Assembly (NCBI GenBank): GCA_019307805.1
Contig: JAFDIX010000022.1
Span: 1-13,565, forward strand
Source: Deltaproteobacteria bacterium
Lineage (GTDB): Bacteria; Desulfobacterota; DSM-4660; Desulfatiglandales; HGW-15
Length of the DNA stretch: 13,565 bases
Reading direction: 5' to 3'
Below are positions 1 through 7,171 of this stretch, in pieces (the first letter of the stretch is position 1; each line of letters starts with the position of its first letter). The notes beneath the pieces are model-generated. The model saw only the letters and a program-made list of their open reading frames with translations. It was not told the DNA's origin and did no database searches. A program made the position numbers and the translations under genes.

Positions 1-1
1 A

Positions 2-127
2 CTTAAAACCCTTAGAAGACAACTTTCCGACAGGATTCCTCTTATGGAGTCGGATCAATATGTCAATGACCCTGACTTCGCTCAAGCGGTATTTCAGGCA
101 TTTGAAAGTATTCAGAAAAGCAAATGA
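2..127 (+). CDS. C-terminal fragment of a probable Tm-1-like ATP-binding (UPF0261) protein
   Basis: A reading frame open from the left edge runs 41 codons and ends in tandem stops (TGA then TAA). The piece reads as protein: charged residues, then RIPLMESDQYVNDPDFAQAV at about residues 12-31, then a short helix ending QKSK. In Tm-1-like/UPF0261 proteins the C-terminus typically has a hydrophobic strand followed by an E-x-D-x-x-(I/V)NDPxFAxA pattern, and the match to that is the only basis for the call. The function of the family is poorly defined. The gene converges on the molybdenum-enzyme operon, with 71 nt between the two stop codons, so it probably belongs to a different transcription unit. 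The 5' part lies outside the window. That it is the end of a real gene is fairly likely; the family assignment is tentative. Confidence 0.45.
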   Translation, partial: LKTLRRQLSDRIPLMESDQYVNDPDFAQAVFQAFESIQKSK

Positions 128-150
128 TAATACATTGTTCTTTAATTCCA

Positions 151-164
151 GCGGGATGACCCGC
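151..164. terminator. Short GC hairpin between convergent genes
   Basis: GCGGG-ATGA-CCCGC forms a perfect 5-bp stem with a 4-nt loop, 23 nt after the stop of the left-edge gene and 34 nt past the stop of the convergent molybdopterin-subunit gene. Its position fits a terminator for either strand. The tail is poor: CCCCTTTGCT on the plus strand, and no T-run on the minus strand. It is a candidate only. Confidence 0.3.
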
Positions 165-198
165 CCCCTTTGCTCCATCCTCATCTCATATCCTGACA

Positions 199-2568
199 TT
201 AAATTCCTGATGTATACTTTTTTCCTTTTTTTGCCTTTATGGCCAGATAGACCCTTTCAGGCGTCAATGGAAGCTCATGGATTAATACGCCGGTTGCATC
301 ATATACCGCGTTTAATATGGCGGGAATGGTCGGCAAGATCGCACCTTCTCCCACTTCCTTGGCACCAAAAGGACCATTGGGCTCATTGCTTTCCACGATA
401 ATGCTTTTTACGTTTGGCATATCAAGAGCAGTCGGAATCTTGTATTCGCCCAGGTTGGGATTGAGAATCCTCCCTTTTTTGTCAAACTTCACCTCTTCAA
501 ACAAGGCTTCCCCCAGGCCCATGGAGATAGATCCTTCCATCTGGCCCTCAACGGAGGTGATGTTAATTGCAAATCCACAATCATGGGCGGCGGTCGCTTT
601 GTCTACCGTTATCTTTCCCGTCTCCAAATCGACGCTGACCTCGACCACATGCGCTGCAGTACTATAGGCCGGAGACGTTCCAACAGCAGCTCCCTTGTAA
701 CTGCCACCCAATTTTGGTGGTTTATATTTTCCAACCCCAACAATGGGCCCCCTTTTGAGATAGGCCAAGCGGGCCGCCTCTCTAAACGTGAGAAAATCAC
801 TGGTGGGGTGATCGGTCCAACCTCTATGCTCCTTCATGTAGCGCGTCCTGATGTCGGTGAAGTCCAGATCTTTGTCCTTGAAAATAATCAATCCATCTCG
901 AATATCCATCTCTTTTGTAGGAGCATTCAATTCTTCGGAAAGGACCTCCAACACCTGCTTCTTGGCACTCTCTGCCGCCTCTTTGGTGGCATGGCCGGTC
1001 ATCAGGGTCTGTCTGCTCGAATAGGCTCCCAAATCAATGGCGAGATCCGTATCACCCGATACCACTCTGATGCCGGAAAGCTTCACGCCGAGGGCCTCCG
1101 CAGCAATCATAGCCATGGTCGTATCAGATCCTTGGCCGATTTCGGCTGAACCTGTTTGTAGCTCCACTGTTCCACCATCATCGGAAACCTTGATCACAAC
1201 GACGGAGTGAAAGGTTTCGGATCGATAAATGGGGTGACCTGCTCCGGAGACGAAGAATCCGCAGGCCATGCCGATCCCCTTTCCTTTCGGGAGGTTGCCT
1301 TTCTTTACTTCCCATCCTGAGCCCTTTTTTACCGCTTCCAGGCACTCCTTCAAGCCCAGACTGCTCACGTACAATTCATTACAGCTCGTATCCCCCGTCT
1401 CCATGGCGTTTTTAAGTCTGATTTCAATGGGATCTATGCCCAGTTCCTTGGCAACGACATCCAGTTGCTGCTCGAAGGCAGCCCTGGCGATCAAACCGCC
1501 ATGGCCTCGTTGGGAGCCGCATACTGGCTTGTTGGTGTACACCCGAAAGCCATCAAATTTCATGTTAGGGAGTCTATAGGGACCACCAAGGAGAGAACCT
1601 GCATAATAGACCGTAGCAATACCAAAGCTGGTATAGGCACCACCATCCAGATAGACCCTGTTATGCAAAGCGATCAGTGTTCCGTCCTTTTTGACCCCCA
1701 TGGTCAGTTCATGGACATATTGGTGCCTGGCCCGGGAATGGAGAAAGACCTGCTCCCTGGTGTAATTCACTTTCACCGGTTTCCCTGTCTTCATAGAAAG
1801 GAGAGAGGCGCACAGGTCAACCGGTGTGGCTTCACACTTGGGACCAAAACCGCCTCCAACGAACGGCTTGATAACCCTCACCTTACCTACGGGGATCCCG
1901 AGCACCATGGCAACGGTCCTCATTATATAATGGGGTACCTGTGTGGAGGTATAGAGGGTCAAATGACCTGAAAGATCGTAATTCGCCAGGCAGCCGTGAG
2001 GTTCCAGAAAGGCCGCGTCCTGTCGCTTGCTGAAGAATTTATCTGTTCTGACAAGATCACATTCCTTGAATGCCACTTCCACGTCTCCAAATTCCTGATG
2101 GACCTCAGCACAGATATTTCGGGGGTAGTCCTCATGAAGGACAGGAGCCCCTTCGGTCATGGCATCTTTAACGGTGAATACAGCAGCTAGTTCATCATAA
2201 TTTACTTTAATAAGAGACACCGCCTCCATGGCCGTTTCGAGATCCACAGCCGCAACAGCAGCAATTTCATCTCCCACATACCGCACCTTTTCATGGCAAA
2301 AGAGGGTCTCATCATACCGCGCAGGGCTCACCCCATACCTCACCAAGCCCGCATCCTCGGCTGTCACGACAGCTATCACACCGGGAAGCCTTCTGGCCTT
2401 GGAGGTGTCGATATTGAGTATTTTGGCATGCGCCAGCGGACTCTGGAGGATCGCGCCATGAAGCATCCCCGGCGTGGTCAGATCATCCACATACTTGGCC
2501 CGGCCTGTGGCCTTTTCAGGAGCATCCAGTTTAGGTACTCTCTTATTTAAGACAGCGTACTTACTCAT
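199..2568 (-). CDS. Molybdopterin-binding large subunit of a xanthine dehydrogenase-family enzyme, 4-hydroxybenzoyl-CoA reductase alpha-like
   Basis: This 789-residue catalytic subunit would carry a Mo-pyranopterin cofactor and hydroxylate or dehydrogenate its substrate with water as oxygen source. Seen: an N-terminal a/b hammerhead domain (about 20-130), GGGFG (238-242), QRGHG (353-357), GQGSDT (478-483), YSSRQT (516-521) and NGPFGAKEVGEG (731-742). E741 aligns with the family's active-site glutamate. These blocks, along with EVHQEFGDV near 155-163 and VYTNKPVCG near 343-351, are close to what I recall of Thauera HcrA, so the HCR-alpha branch is the best fit. The length is usual for the family. 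The ATG overlaps the stop of the Fe-S gene (ATGA), indicating translational coupling; an AAGGAG lies 12 nt upstream. No signal peptide is seen, so the enzyme is probably cytoplasmic. The substrate is unknown; loss of the FAD-subunit cluster insertion argues against true 4-hydroxybenzoyl-CoA reduction. Confidence 0.9.
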   Translation of the reverse strand: MSKYAVLNKRVPKLDAPEKATGRAKYVDDLTTPGMLHGAILQSPLAHAKILNIDTSKARRLPGVIAVVTAEDAGLVRYGVSPARYDETLFCHEKVRYVGDEIAAVAAVDLETAMEAVSLIKVNYDELAAVFTVKDAMTEGAPVLHEDYPRNICAEVHQEFGDVEVAFKECDLVRTDKFFSKRQDAAFLEPHGCLANYDLSGHLTLYTSTQVPHYIMRTVAMVLGIPVGKVRVIKPFVGGGFGPKCEATPVDLCASLLSMKTGKPVKVNYTREQVFLHSRARHQYVHELTMGVKKDGTLIALHNRVYLDGGAYTSFGIATVYYAGSLLGGPYRLPNMKFDGFRVYTNKPVCGSQRGHGGLIARAAFEQQLDVVAKELGIDPIEIRLKNAMETGDTSCNELYVSSLGLKECLEAVKKGSGWEVKKGNLPKGKGIGMACGFFVSGAGHPIYRSETFHSVVVIKVSDDGGTVELQTGSAEIGQGSDTTMAMIAAEALGVKLSGIRVVSGDTDLAIDLGAYSSRQTLMTGHATKEAAESAKKQVLEVLSEELNAPTKEMDIRDGLIIFKDKDLDFTDIRTRYMKEHRGWTDHPTSDFLTFREAARLAYLKRGPIVGVGKYKPPKLGGSYKGAAVGTSPAYSTAAHVVEVSVDLETGKITVDKATAAHDCGFAINITSVEGQMEGSISMGLGEALFEEVKFDKKGRILNPNLGEYKIPTALDMPNVKSIIVESNEPNGPFGAKEVGEGAILPTIPAILNAVYDATGVLIHELPLTPERVYLAIKAKKGKKYTSGI

Positions 2569-3053
2569 GATTTACTCAAGCTCCTTTCATTCTTGTACTC
2601 ACTAACAGATTCAATTGCCTCAACGATCTTCTGATATCCCGTGCATCGACAGAGATTTCCGGATATGGCCATCCGAATCTCGGATTCATCCGGGTGGGCA
2701 TTTCGATCAAGCAGGGTCTTCGCAGACAGGATCATACCCGAAGTGCAGTACCCACACTGTATGGCCCCTCTGTCCACAAAGGCCTCTTGCACATGGTGAA
2801 GCCCTTTATCGGTTTCCATGCCTTCAATGGTCAAAATGGTCCTGCCGTTGGCCTGGACAGCAAGCACAAGGCAAGAATTGACCGGCCTTCCATCCATAAT
2901 CACCGTACATGCTCCGCACTCCCCAACCTCACAGCCTTTTTTCGTCCCGGTGAGCCCAAGCTCATACCGAAGCAAGTCTGCCAAGGTTTGGTCGGTACTC
3001 ACGGCCACCTCATAATCTTTGTCATTTATGTTCAAGCTGATGAGTTTCTTCAT
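2565..3053 (-). CDS. Two-[2Fe-2S] small subunit of the molybdenum hydroxylase
   Basis: This electron-transfer subunit (162 residues, usual size) passes electrons from the Mo centre to FAD. Seen: a plant-type ferredoxin cluster motif with C41, C46, C49 and C61 (CEVGECGACT), then the helical-domain cluster with C100, C103 (CGYC), C135 and C137 (CRCTGY). All eight ligands are intact. The start ATG at 3053 has an AAAGGAG box 6 nt upstream. Its stop overlaps the start of the molybdopterin-subunit gene by 4 nt, which supports a 1:1 complex. The order FAD, Fe-S, Mo is the common coxMSL-like arrangement. The last dozen residues (NERSLSKS) are a short polar extension past the fold. The family call is secure; it does not tell the substrate. 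Confidence 0.95.
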   Translation of the reverse strand: MKKLISLNINDKDYEVAVSTDQTLADLLRYELGLTGTKKGCEVGECGACTVIMDGRPVNSCLVLAVQANGRTILTIEGMETDKGLHHVQEAFVDRGAIQCGYCTSGMILSAKTLLDRNAHPDESEIRMAISGNLCRCTGYQKIVEAIESVSEYKNERSLSKS

Positions 3054-3071
3054 TCCGATCTCCTTTCCCTC

Positions 3072-3203
3072 TTATCCTTTTAAACCGGGGTTAAGGGATT
3101 CAATCCTGTCTCCTTCTAAAACGATGGTTGTGGCGTACTTCTGGGGGTATATGAATTGCCCATTATGTTCGACGATCAGGTGAGCATCTTTGTTTGAGTG
3201 CTT
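3072..3203 (-). pseudogene. Start-less 43-codon reading frame, possible amidohydrolase N-terminal remnant
   Basis: Between the FAD and Fe-S genes the minus strand is open from 3203 to a TAA at 3074-3072. It encodes a protein-like sequence containing DAHLIVEHNGQFIYPQ, then ATTIVLEGDRIESLNPGLKG. The alternation of short beta strands around NG and EGDRI resembles the N-terminal beta-sandwich of metal-dependent amidohydrolases (the 'LIkNG...ILIEgGkI' pattern). No ATG, GTG or TTG begins this frame. An ATG at 3187 reads only three codons in another frame (M-L-T-stop), and a single added base there would join it to the open frame. There is no clear ribosome-binding site. It may be a decayed gene, a small protein with an unusual start, or chance. 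The family resemblance is from memory and weak. Confidence 0.3.
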
Positions 3204-3207
3204 TTAC

Positions 3208-4086
3208 TTAATTCTCTTGCGCGTCACGATAGGCCTTGCTCAAGGCCCTACGAGTCAAGACTTTCACCATGTCTCTTCTGTATTCTGCCGATCCCCTGTA
3301 ATCATCAATAGGTCTGCTGTCCTTTGCAGCTTCATTTCCAGCATCCTCAAACAACGCATCAGAAGGTTTTTCTCCAAGAAGTATCTTCTCCGCAGAAGGT
3401 GCTCTTATGGGTGTAGATGCCACTGCACCCAAAACGACTCGGGCTGTCTGAATGGAGCCATCTTGGCTGTCCAACCCAATATAGGCCGCAACATTGACCA
3501 AGGAGATTTCAAGGGTTTTTCTCACGCCCAGCTTGACATATGCAGCTCCTGCAGCTGGTTGTGGTTTTATTAGAAGGACTTGGGTGAGAATTTCATCCGG
3601 CCCTAAAAGGGTCTCACCAGGCCCCTTTAACAAATCCTCAAGAGGAACTACTCTGTCGCCAGAACTCCTTTTCAAGACAACCTCTGCTCCATAGACCATG
3701 AGAGCAGGGGGGAGATCGGCTGCAGGCCTGGCTGTTACTATATTTCCTCCAATAGTGGCCATATTTCGGACTAAAGGAGATCCCAGGCTCGCTGCGCCCC
3801 CCACTAAAGCACCAAACGAGCCGCTGATCACTTCAGATTCGGTTAGCTCAACGGCCGTGACACAGGCACCAATTTTCAAGACGCCGTTGGAGGCTTCTAT
3901 CTCCTTTAATTCTTCGATCCTCGAAAGGGAAACCAGATTTCCCGGAGCAATAAGCTTCTTTTTCATGTTGACTAGGAGATCCGTTCCCCCGGCCAGGGGA
4001 CGCCCCTTATCTTTAAGTTCACCCATGATCTCGCAGGCCTCAGGAAGCGTAATGGGTTCATGAAACTCAAACTTCGGCAAAAGCAT
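3208..4086 (-). CDS. FAD-binding (PCMH-type) medium subunit of the molybdenum hydroxylase
   Basis: This flavin subunit takes electrons from the [2Fe-2S] subunit and passes them to the external acceptor. Seen: the FAD pyrophosphate loop AGGTDLL (32-38), a second contact block NMATIGGNIVTARPAADLPP (108-127), and a C-terminal CO-dehydrogenase-flavoprotein-like domain (about 180-285). At 292 residues it is the usual size of CoxM/NdhF-type subunits and shorter than HCR beta (about 320). Only two cysteines are present (C18, C75). The roughly 40-residue insertion with four cysteines that binds an extra [4Fe-4S] cluster in 4-hydroxybenzoyl-CoA reductase is absent. The ATG is preceded by GGAGG at 9 nt. 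The gene follows a terminator-like hairpin and is first of the three subunit genes, with 154 nt to the Fe-S gene. Confidence 0.92.
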   Translation of the reverse strand: MLLPKFEFHEPITLPEACEIMGELKDKGRPLAGGTDLLVNMKKKLIAPGNLVSLSRIEELKEIEASNGVLKIGACVTAVELTESEVISGSFGALVGGAASLGSPLVRNMATIGGNIVTARPAADLPPALMVYGAEVVLKRSSGDRVVPLEDLLKGPGETLLGPDEILTQVLLIKPQPAAGAAYVKLGVRKTLEISLVNVAAYIGLDSQDGSIQTARVVLGAVASTPIRAPSAEKILLGEKPSDALFEDAGNEAAKDSRPIDDYRGSAEYRRDMVKVLTRRALSKAYRDAQEN

Positions 4087-4182
4087 AATTCATTTCCTCC
4101 ATTATAGGTCTTACGAACAAGCCTTCTCGTTATACAAATGAATTCATAGCAAAAGCGATCGTAGACAAAGCCTTTCGATTAG

Positions 4183-4213
4183 AAAAAACCGGGCGGGACT
4201 AATGTCTCCGGTT
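4183..4213 (-). terminator. Terminator-like hairpin between the acyl-CoA dehydrogenase and FAD-subunit genes
   Basis: Read on the minus strand, AACCGG (4213-4208) pairs with CCGGTT (4192-4187), with an inner GAC/GTC pairing around an ATTA loop. The stem runs directly into a T-run (six T, two of them in the stem). It lies about 60 nt past the dehydrogenase stop, where an intrinsic terminator is expected. An internal bulge (A against CCGC) weakens it, so partial readthrough is likely. The rest of the 186-nt gap to the FAD gene has only weak promoter-like boxes, among them TGCTATGAA (an imperfect extended -10) around 4147, which I do not call separately. Confidence 0.5.
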
Positions 4214-4272
4214 ACTTAAGCCAATGGCCCACCCCGATATTTCTTGCTGTCAGGACGGCCTAAAAGGTGGCA

Positions 4273-6078
4273 CTAATCTGAAAAATGGTCCGGTTCCATC
4301 TCTACGGTTAAACCGTCAGTGTTTCTCAGTCGCTCTTCCAACCCTTTTATCTTGGGCAATTCATAGGCAAAGAAAAAGCGCAAAGTATAGAATTTCCCCT
4401 GGAGAAAATCCGCTTCCGAATCAGTAGGATTATTTTTCAGTCCCTTTTGTACGTATATGCCTTGAAGCAACCATTGCCACGCAATGCTGATCACTGCGAA
4501 AAACTCCAAATAGAGGGTGGCGTCTGCCAAAAACATTTCAGCACTTTCCCTGCTCGCCACCTCCAATAAATGCTTTGTTACGTTTTGAAGTCTTTCAAGG
4601 GCTTTTTCCAGGGCCTCGGCATATGGCTTGAGTTCGGGAATATCATTGGCTGACGCGATCGTTTGTTGAACCTCTTCCACGTAGAGTTTCAAGGCCTTCC
4701 CGTTTTTCATGAGGACCTTGCGCCCTAGAAGATCAATCCCTTGTATTCCTGTGGTGCCTTCATGGATCGGATGAATTCGCGCATCCCGGTAATACTGTTC
4801 TAAGGGATAGTCATCGCAGTACCCGGATCCGCCAAAGCACTGTAAGCCCTGGCTTATGGAGAGAATCCCCATTTCAGATGGGTAGGTCTTGGCTACGGGT
4901 GTCAGAATCTCCAGCAGGAGATTATATTGCTCTTTCTCAACCCCGCTGGAAACCTTTTGCAGGTCCACATACTTGCTGCACTGCATAAGAAGAGAAAGGG
5001 AACCCTCGATCACAGCCCGCTGAAACAGCAGCATCCTTTTGACGTCGGCATGCTCAATGATAGGTATCTGGGGCCGGGCAGGATCCTTCTCAGAGACCTT
5101 TCTCCCCTGTCTGCGTTTTTTGCAATAATCGAGGGAGGCATAATAGGCGGCAGACGCTATGGCGGTAGCCCCCATTCCAACCGCTATCCGTTCCTCATTC
5201 ATCATTTGAAACATGTATTTGAGCCCATTGTGGGGCTCACCGACCAGGTAGCCCCTGCAATCATTTTTGTCCCCCATGCTGAGCTGGACTATGGGACACC
5301 CTCTGTAGCCTAATTTGTGGAAAATTCCCGAGGTGACCACGTCATTGGGAACCAGTTTACGATCCTTATCGATCCGTTTTTTAGGTACCACGAAAAGCGA
5401 GATCCCCTTTACACCGGGAGGCGCACCTTTTATCTTCGCCAGCATAAGATGAACCACATTTTCAACCGCGTCGTGGTCGCCGGCCGAAATAAGTATCTTT
5501 TGCCCTTGTATCTTATAGTAACCTTCATCGGCAGGTTCAGCCATTGTGGTAATGTCTGCCAGGGAACTACCTGCTTCCGGTTCGGTCAAGGCCATGGTTC
5601 CCTGCCACTCCCCGGAGAGTATTTTAGGGACATAGATATCAATAAGTTCTTTGCTCCCGAAGGATTCCAGAAGATGAATCACACCTGCGGAAAGAACTGC
5701 GTAAGCGCATGCTGAATAATTGGCTGCCGCAAAAATGAAATAGCAATTATCTGCAACCAGGTGGGGAAGCTGCTCTCCCCCCATCCCTTCGGGGACCGTA
5801 GCACCGATCCACCCACCCATTCCGAACTCCTTCATCATGGCTCTCACAGAGGGGTGAACCTTCACCTGATCGCCGGCCAGTTCCGGTGGATTCCTGTCCA
5901 TCTCCTGACAGTTAGGCTGTAAAAGGCCCTCTGCCAATTCAGTGGCCGCCTTAAGAACCATGTCGAACATTTTTCGGTCATACTGCTCGAAATAGGGGTG
6001 CCGGGTGAGGGACTCCGCATCGAATACTCCATACAGGAGAAACTTCAGATTTCGCTCACTGATAAATCTTTCCGCCAT
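4273..6078 (-). CDS. Acyl-CoA dehydrogenase, DmdC-like long (about 600 aa) subfamily
   Basis: This flavoprotein would oxidise an acyl-CoA to the 2-enoyl-CoA, passing electrons to ETF. Seen: an N-terminal extension (1-35) typical of the long subfamily, the helical N-domain, the middle beta-domain block TEPEAGSS (165-172), the block MMNEERIAVGMGA (292-304), and IHEGTTGIQGIDLLGRK (438-454), where E440 aligns with the catalytic glutamate. A C-terminal helical extension (about 460-601) follows. The layout matches 3-(methylthio)propanoyl-CoA dehydrogenase-type proteins. Members act on varied short, branched or substituted acyl-CoAs, so the substrate cannot be read from sequence. The ATG has GAGG at 8 nt. 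The gene sits after the SDR gene (141-nt gap holding an 8-bp inverted repeat) and before a terminator-like hairpin. No ETF genes are in the window. Confidence 0.93.
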   Translation of the reverse strand: MAERFISERNLKFLLYGVFDAESLTRHPYFEQYDRKMFDMVLKAATELAEGLLQPNCQEMDRNPPELAGDQVKVHPSVRAMMKEFGMGGWIGATVPEGMGGEQLPHLVADNCYFIFAAANYSACAYAVLSAGVIHLLESFGSKELIDIYVPKILSGEWQGTMALTEPEAGSSLADITTMAEPADEGYYKIQGQKILISAGDHDAVENVVHLMLAKIKGAPPGVKGISLFVVPKKRIDKDRKLVPNDVVTSGIFHKLGYRGCPIVQLSMGDKNDCRGYLVGEPHNGLKYMFQMMNEERIAVGMGATAIASAAYYASLDYCKKRRQGRKVSEKDPARPQIPIIEHADVKRMLLFQRAVIEGSLSLLMQCSKYVDLQKVSSGVEKEQYNLLLEILTPVAKTYPSEMGILSISQGLQCFGGSGYCDDYPLEQYYRDARIHPIHEGTTGIQGIDLLGRKVLMKNGKALKLYVEEVQQTIASANDIPELKPYAEALEKALERLQNVTKHLLEVASRESAEMFLADATLYLEFFAVISIAWQWLLQGIYVQKGLKNNPTDSEADFLQGKFYTLRFFFAYELPKIKGLEERLRNTDGLTVEMEPDHFSD

Positions 6079-6107
6079 CGAGTTTTCCTCATCAAAAGTG
6101 TCGTAAC

Positions 6108-6136
6108 TGCTCAGAATACATCTGCCTGTCTGAGCA
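6108..6136. repeat. 8-bp perfect inverted repeat upstream of the acyl-CoA dehydrogenase gene
   Basis: TGCTCAGA (6108-6115) and TCTGAGCA (6129-6136) are perfect inverted copies separated by 13 nt. The near end is 29 nt upstream of the dehydrogenase ATG. It could be an mRNA hairpin just before the ribosome-binding site, or an operator. No T-run follows, so it is not an intrinsic terminator. Beside it, a 9-bp direct repeat TACCGGGGC occurs at 6152-6160 and 6181-6189. Confidence 0.45.
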
Positions 6137-6219
6137 AATTGTAGATCCCGCTACCGGGGCCCCTTAGGTGGCGGCCATTGTACCGGGGCGTGAGAAATAT
6201 AACCTGCAACAAAAAAGGC

Positions 6220-6993
6220 TCACATGGCCCGGTATCCACCATCAACAAACAGGATGGTTCCTGTGATGTAATCGGATGCAGCGGAACTCAAAAAGAGAAC
6301 GGCTCCCTTGAGATCCTCCGGCAGGCCGAAACGGCCGATGGGGACATGGGGGAGGATGTGGGTCTCCCCTTTCTCCATAGTAGCCCGGGTCATGTTGGTC
6401 TCAATAAAGGCCGGCGCAATGGCATTCACATGGATGTGATGTTTGGCCCATTTTACGGCCAGATCCTTTGTAAAGGCATCAATCGCACCTTTGCTGGTGT
6501 TGTATGCGATGGCATCCATCACATTGGAGGGGGCACCCACTCCACCAAAGATGGAGCTCACATTGATGATTTTCCCACCACCCGCTTCTATCATGACCTT
6601 TCCAATTATCTGCGAACACAGGAAAGTACCGGTCACGTTGACGTTAATAACCCTCTTCCATCCCTCAATGGGGTAATCCTCTGTCGGAGCTCCCCAGGTG
6701 GCGCCTGAGTTATTGATCAAAATATCGATTTGTCCGAACTTCTGAAGGACGAAATCCCTAAGTCTGGAAATATCACTCGGATTCGTAATATCGCACTTTA
6801 CTCCGGCCGCCTCCACCCCTAATTGTCTGATTCTTTTGGCCGCCTCTCTGCAGTTCTGTTCCTTACTTGAGCAGACTACAACGTCACTGCTCGCCTCGGC
6901 CAGGCCTTCAGCCATGGCCAAGCCCAGACCTCTCCCTCCACCCGTGACAATAGAGACCTTACCACTTAAATCAAAGAGATCCAGCACTCGCAT
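6220..6993 (-). CDS. SDR-family oxidoreductase, probable 3-hydroxyacyl-CoA or similar alcohol dehydrogenase
   Basis: This classical short-chain dehydrogenase/reductase has 257 residues, the usual size. Seen: the Rossmann nucleotide loop TGGGRGLG (17-24), acidic contact CDIT (67-70), NNSGA (94-98, the NNAG position with serine), catalytic serine at 146/147 (NVSS), Y164 and K168 (YNTSK), and the C-terminal FVDGGYRAM. All catalytic residues are intact. Cofactor choice is unclear: the stretch after beta-2 is CSSKEQ, with no acidic residue diagnostic for NAD. In this context (acyl-CoA dehydrogenase downstream, thiolase upstream) oxidation of a 3-hydroxyacyl-CoA, like human HSD17B10 in isoleucine breakdown, is the most natural role. 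Annotation engines may instead call it gluconate 5-dehydrogenase-like or FabG-like. The ATG has GGAGG at 6 nt. A 15-bp palindrome lies 34 nt upstream of it. Confidence 0.9.
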   Translation of the reverse strand: MRVLDLFDLSGKVSIVTGGGRGLGLAMAEGLAEASSDVVVCSSKEQNCREAAKRIRQLGVEAAGVKCDITNPSDISRLRDFVLQKFGQIDILINNSGATWGAPTEDYPIEGWKRVINVNVTGTFLCSQIIGKVMIEAGGGKIINVSSIFGGVGAPSNVMDAIAYNTSKGAIDAFTKDLAVKWAKHHIHVNAIAPAFIETNMTRATMEKGETHILPHVPIGRFGLPEDLKGAVLFLSSAASDYITGTILFVDGGYRAM

Positions 6994-7027
6994 CCTTTGC
7001 CTCCACTCTGGTTAATACAGCTACTCC

Positions 7028-7042
7028 TCAGTGTATCACTGA
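7028..7042. promoter_or_regulatory. 15-bp palindrome upstream of the SDR gene, possible operator
   Basis: TCAGTG-TAT-CACTGA is a perfect 6-bp inverted repeat with a 3-nt centre, 34 nt before the SDR start. A second looser dyad follows: TTGCCTT (7051-7057) and AAGGCAA (7077-7083). These lie in the 178-nt gap between thiolase and SDR. No clear -35/-10 pair was found around them, so they may be an operator, an mRNA processing hairpin, or chance. Confidence 0.3.
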
Positions 7043-7171
7043 TCATTGATTTGCCTTGAGACGTGAACTTGAAGCAAAGGCAATTATTTGAATATGATGT
7101 ACTTGAGATCCATAGTTCCCCTCTTTCTACACCCTCCTGAGCCTCCCGTCGAAAGAGAAAACAATGGGGAA

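Noticed and set aside
60..401. 113-codon plus-strand frame at the left edge
   Set aside because: Its first part overlaps the left-edge gene in another frame and its second part is antisense to the molybdopterin subunit; it has no family features.
199..4086. True 4-hydroxybenzoyl-CoA reductase (hcrABC)
   Set aside because: The FAD subunit lacks the four-cysteine insertion that defines that enzyme, so the specific name is not supported.
4101..4106. Perfect TATAAT on the minus strand just before the FAD-subunit gene
   Set aside because: A transcript from it would begin inside or after the ribosome-binding site, and no -35 box is present at 16-18 nt.
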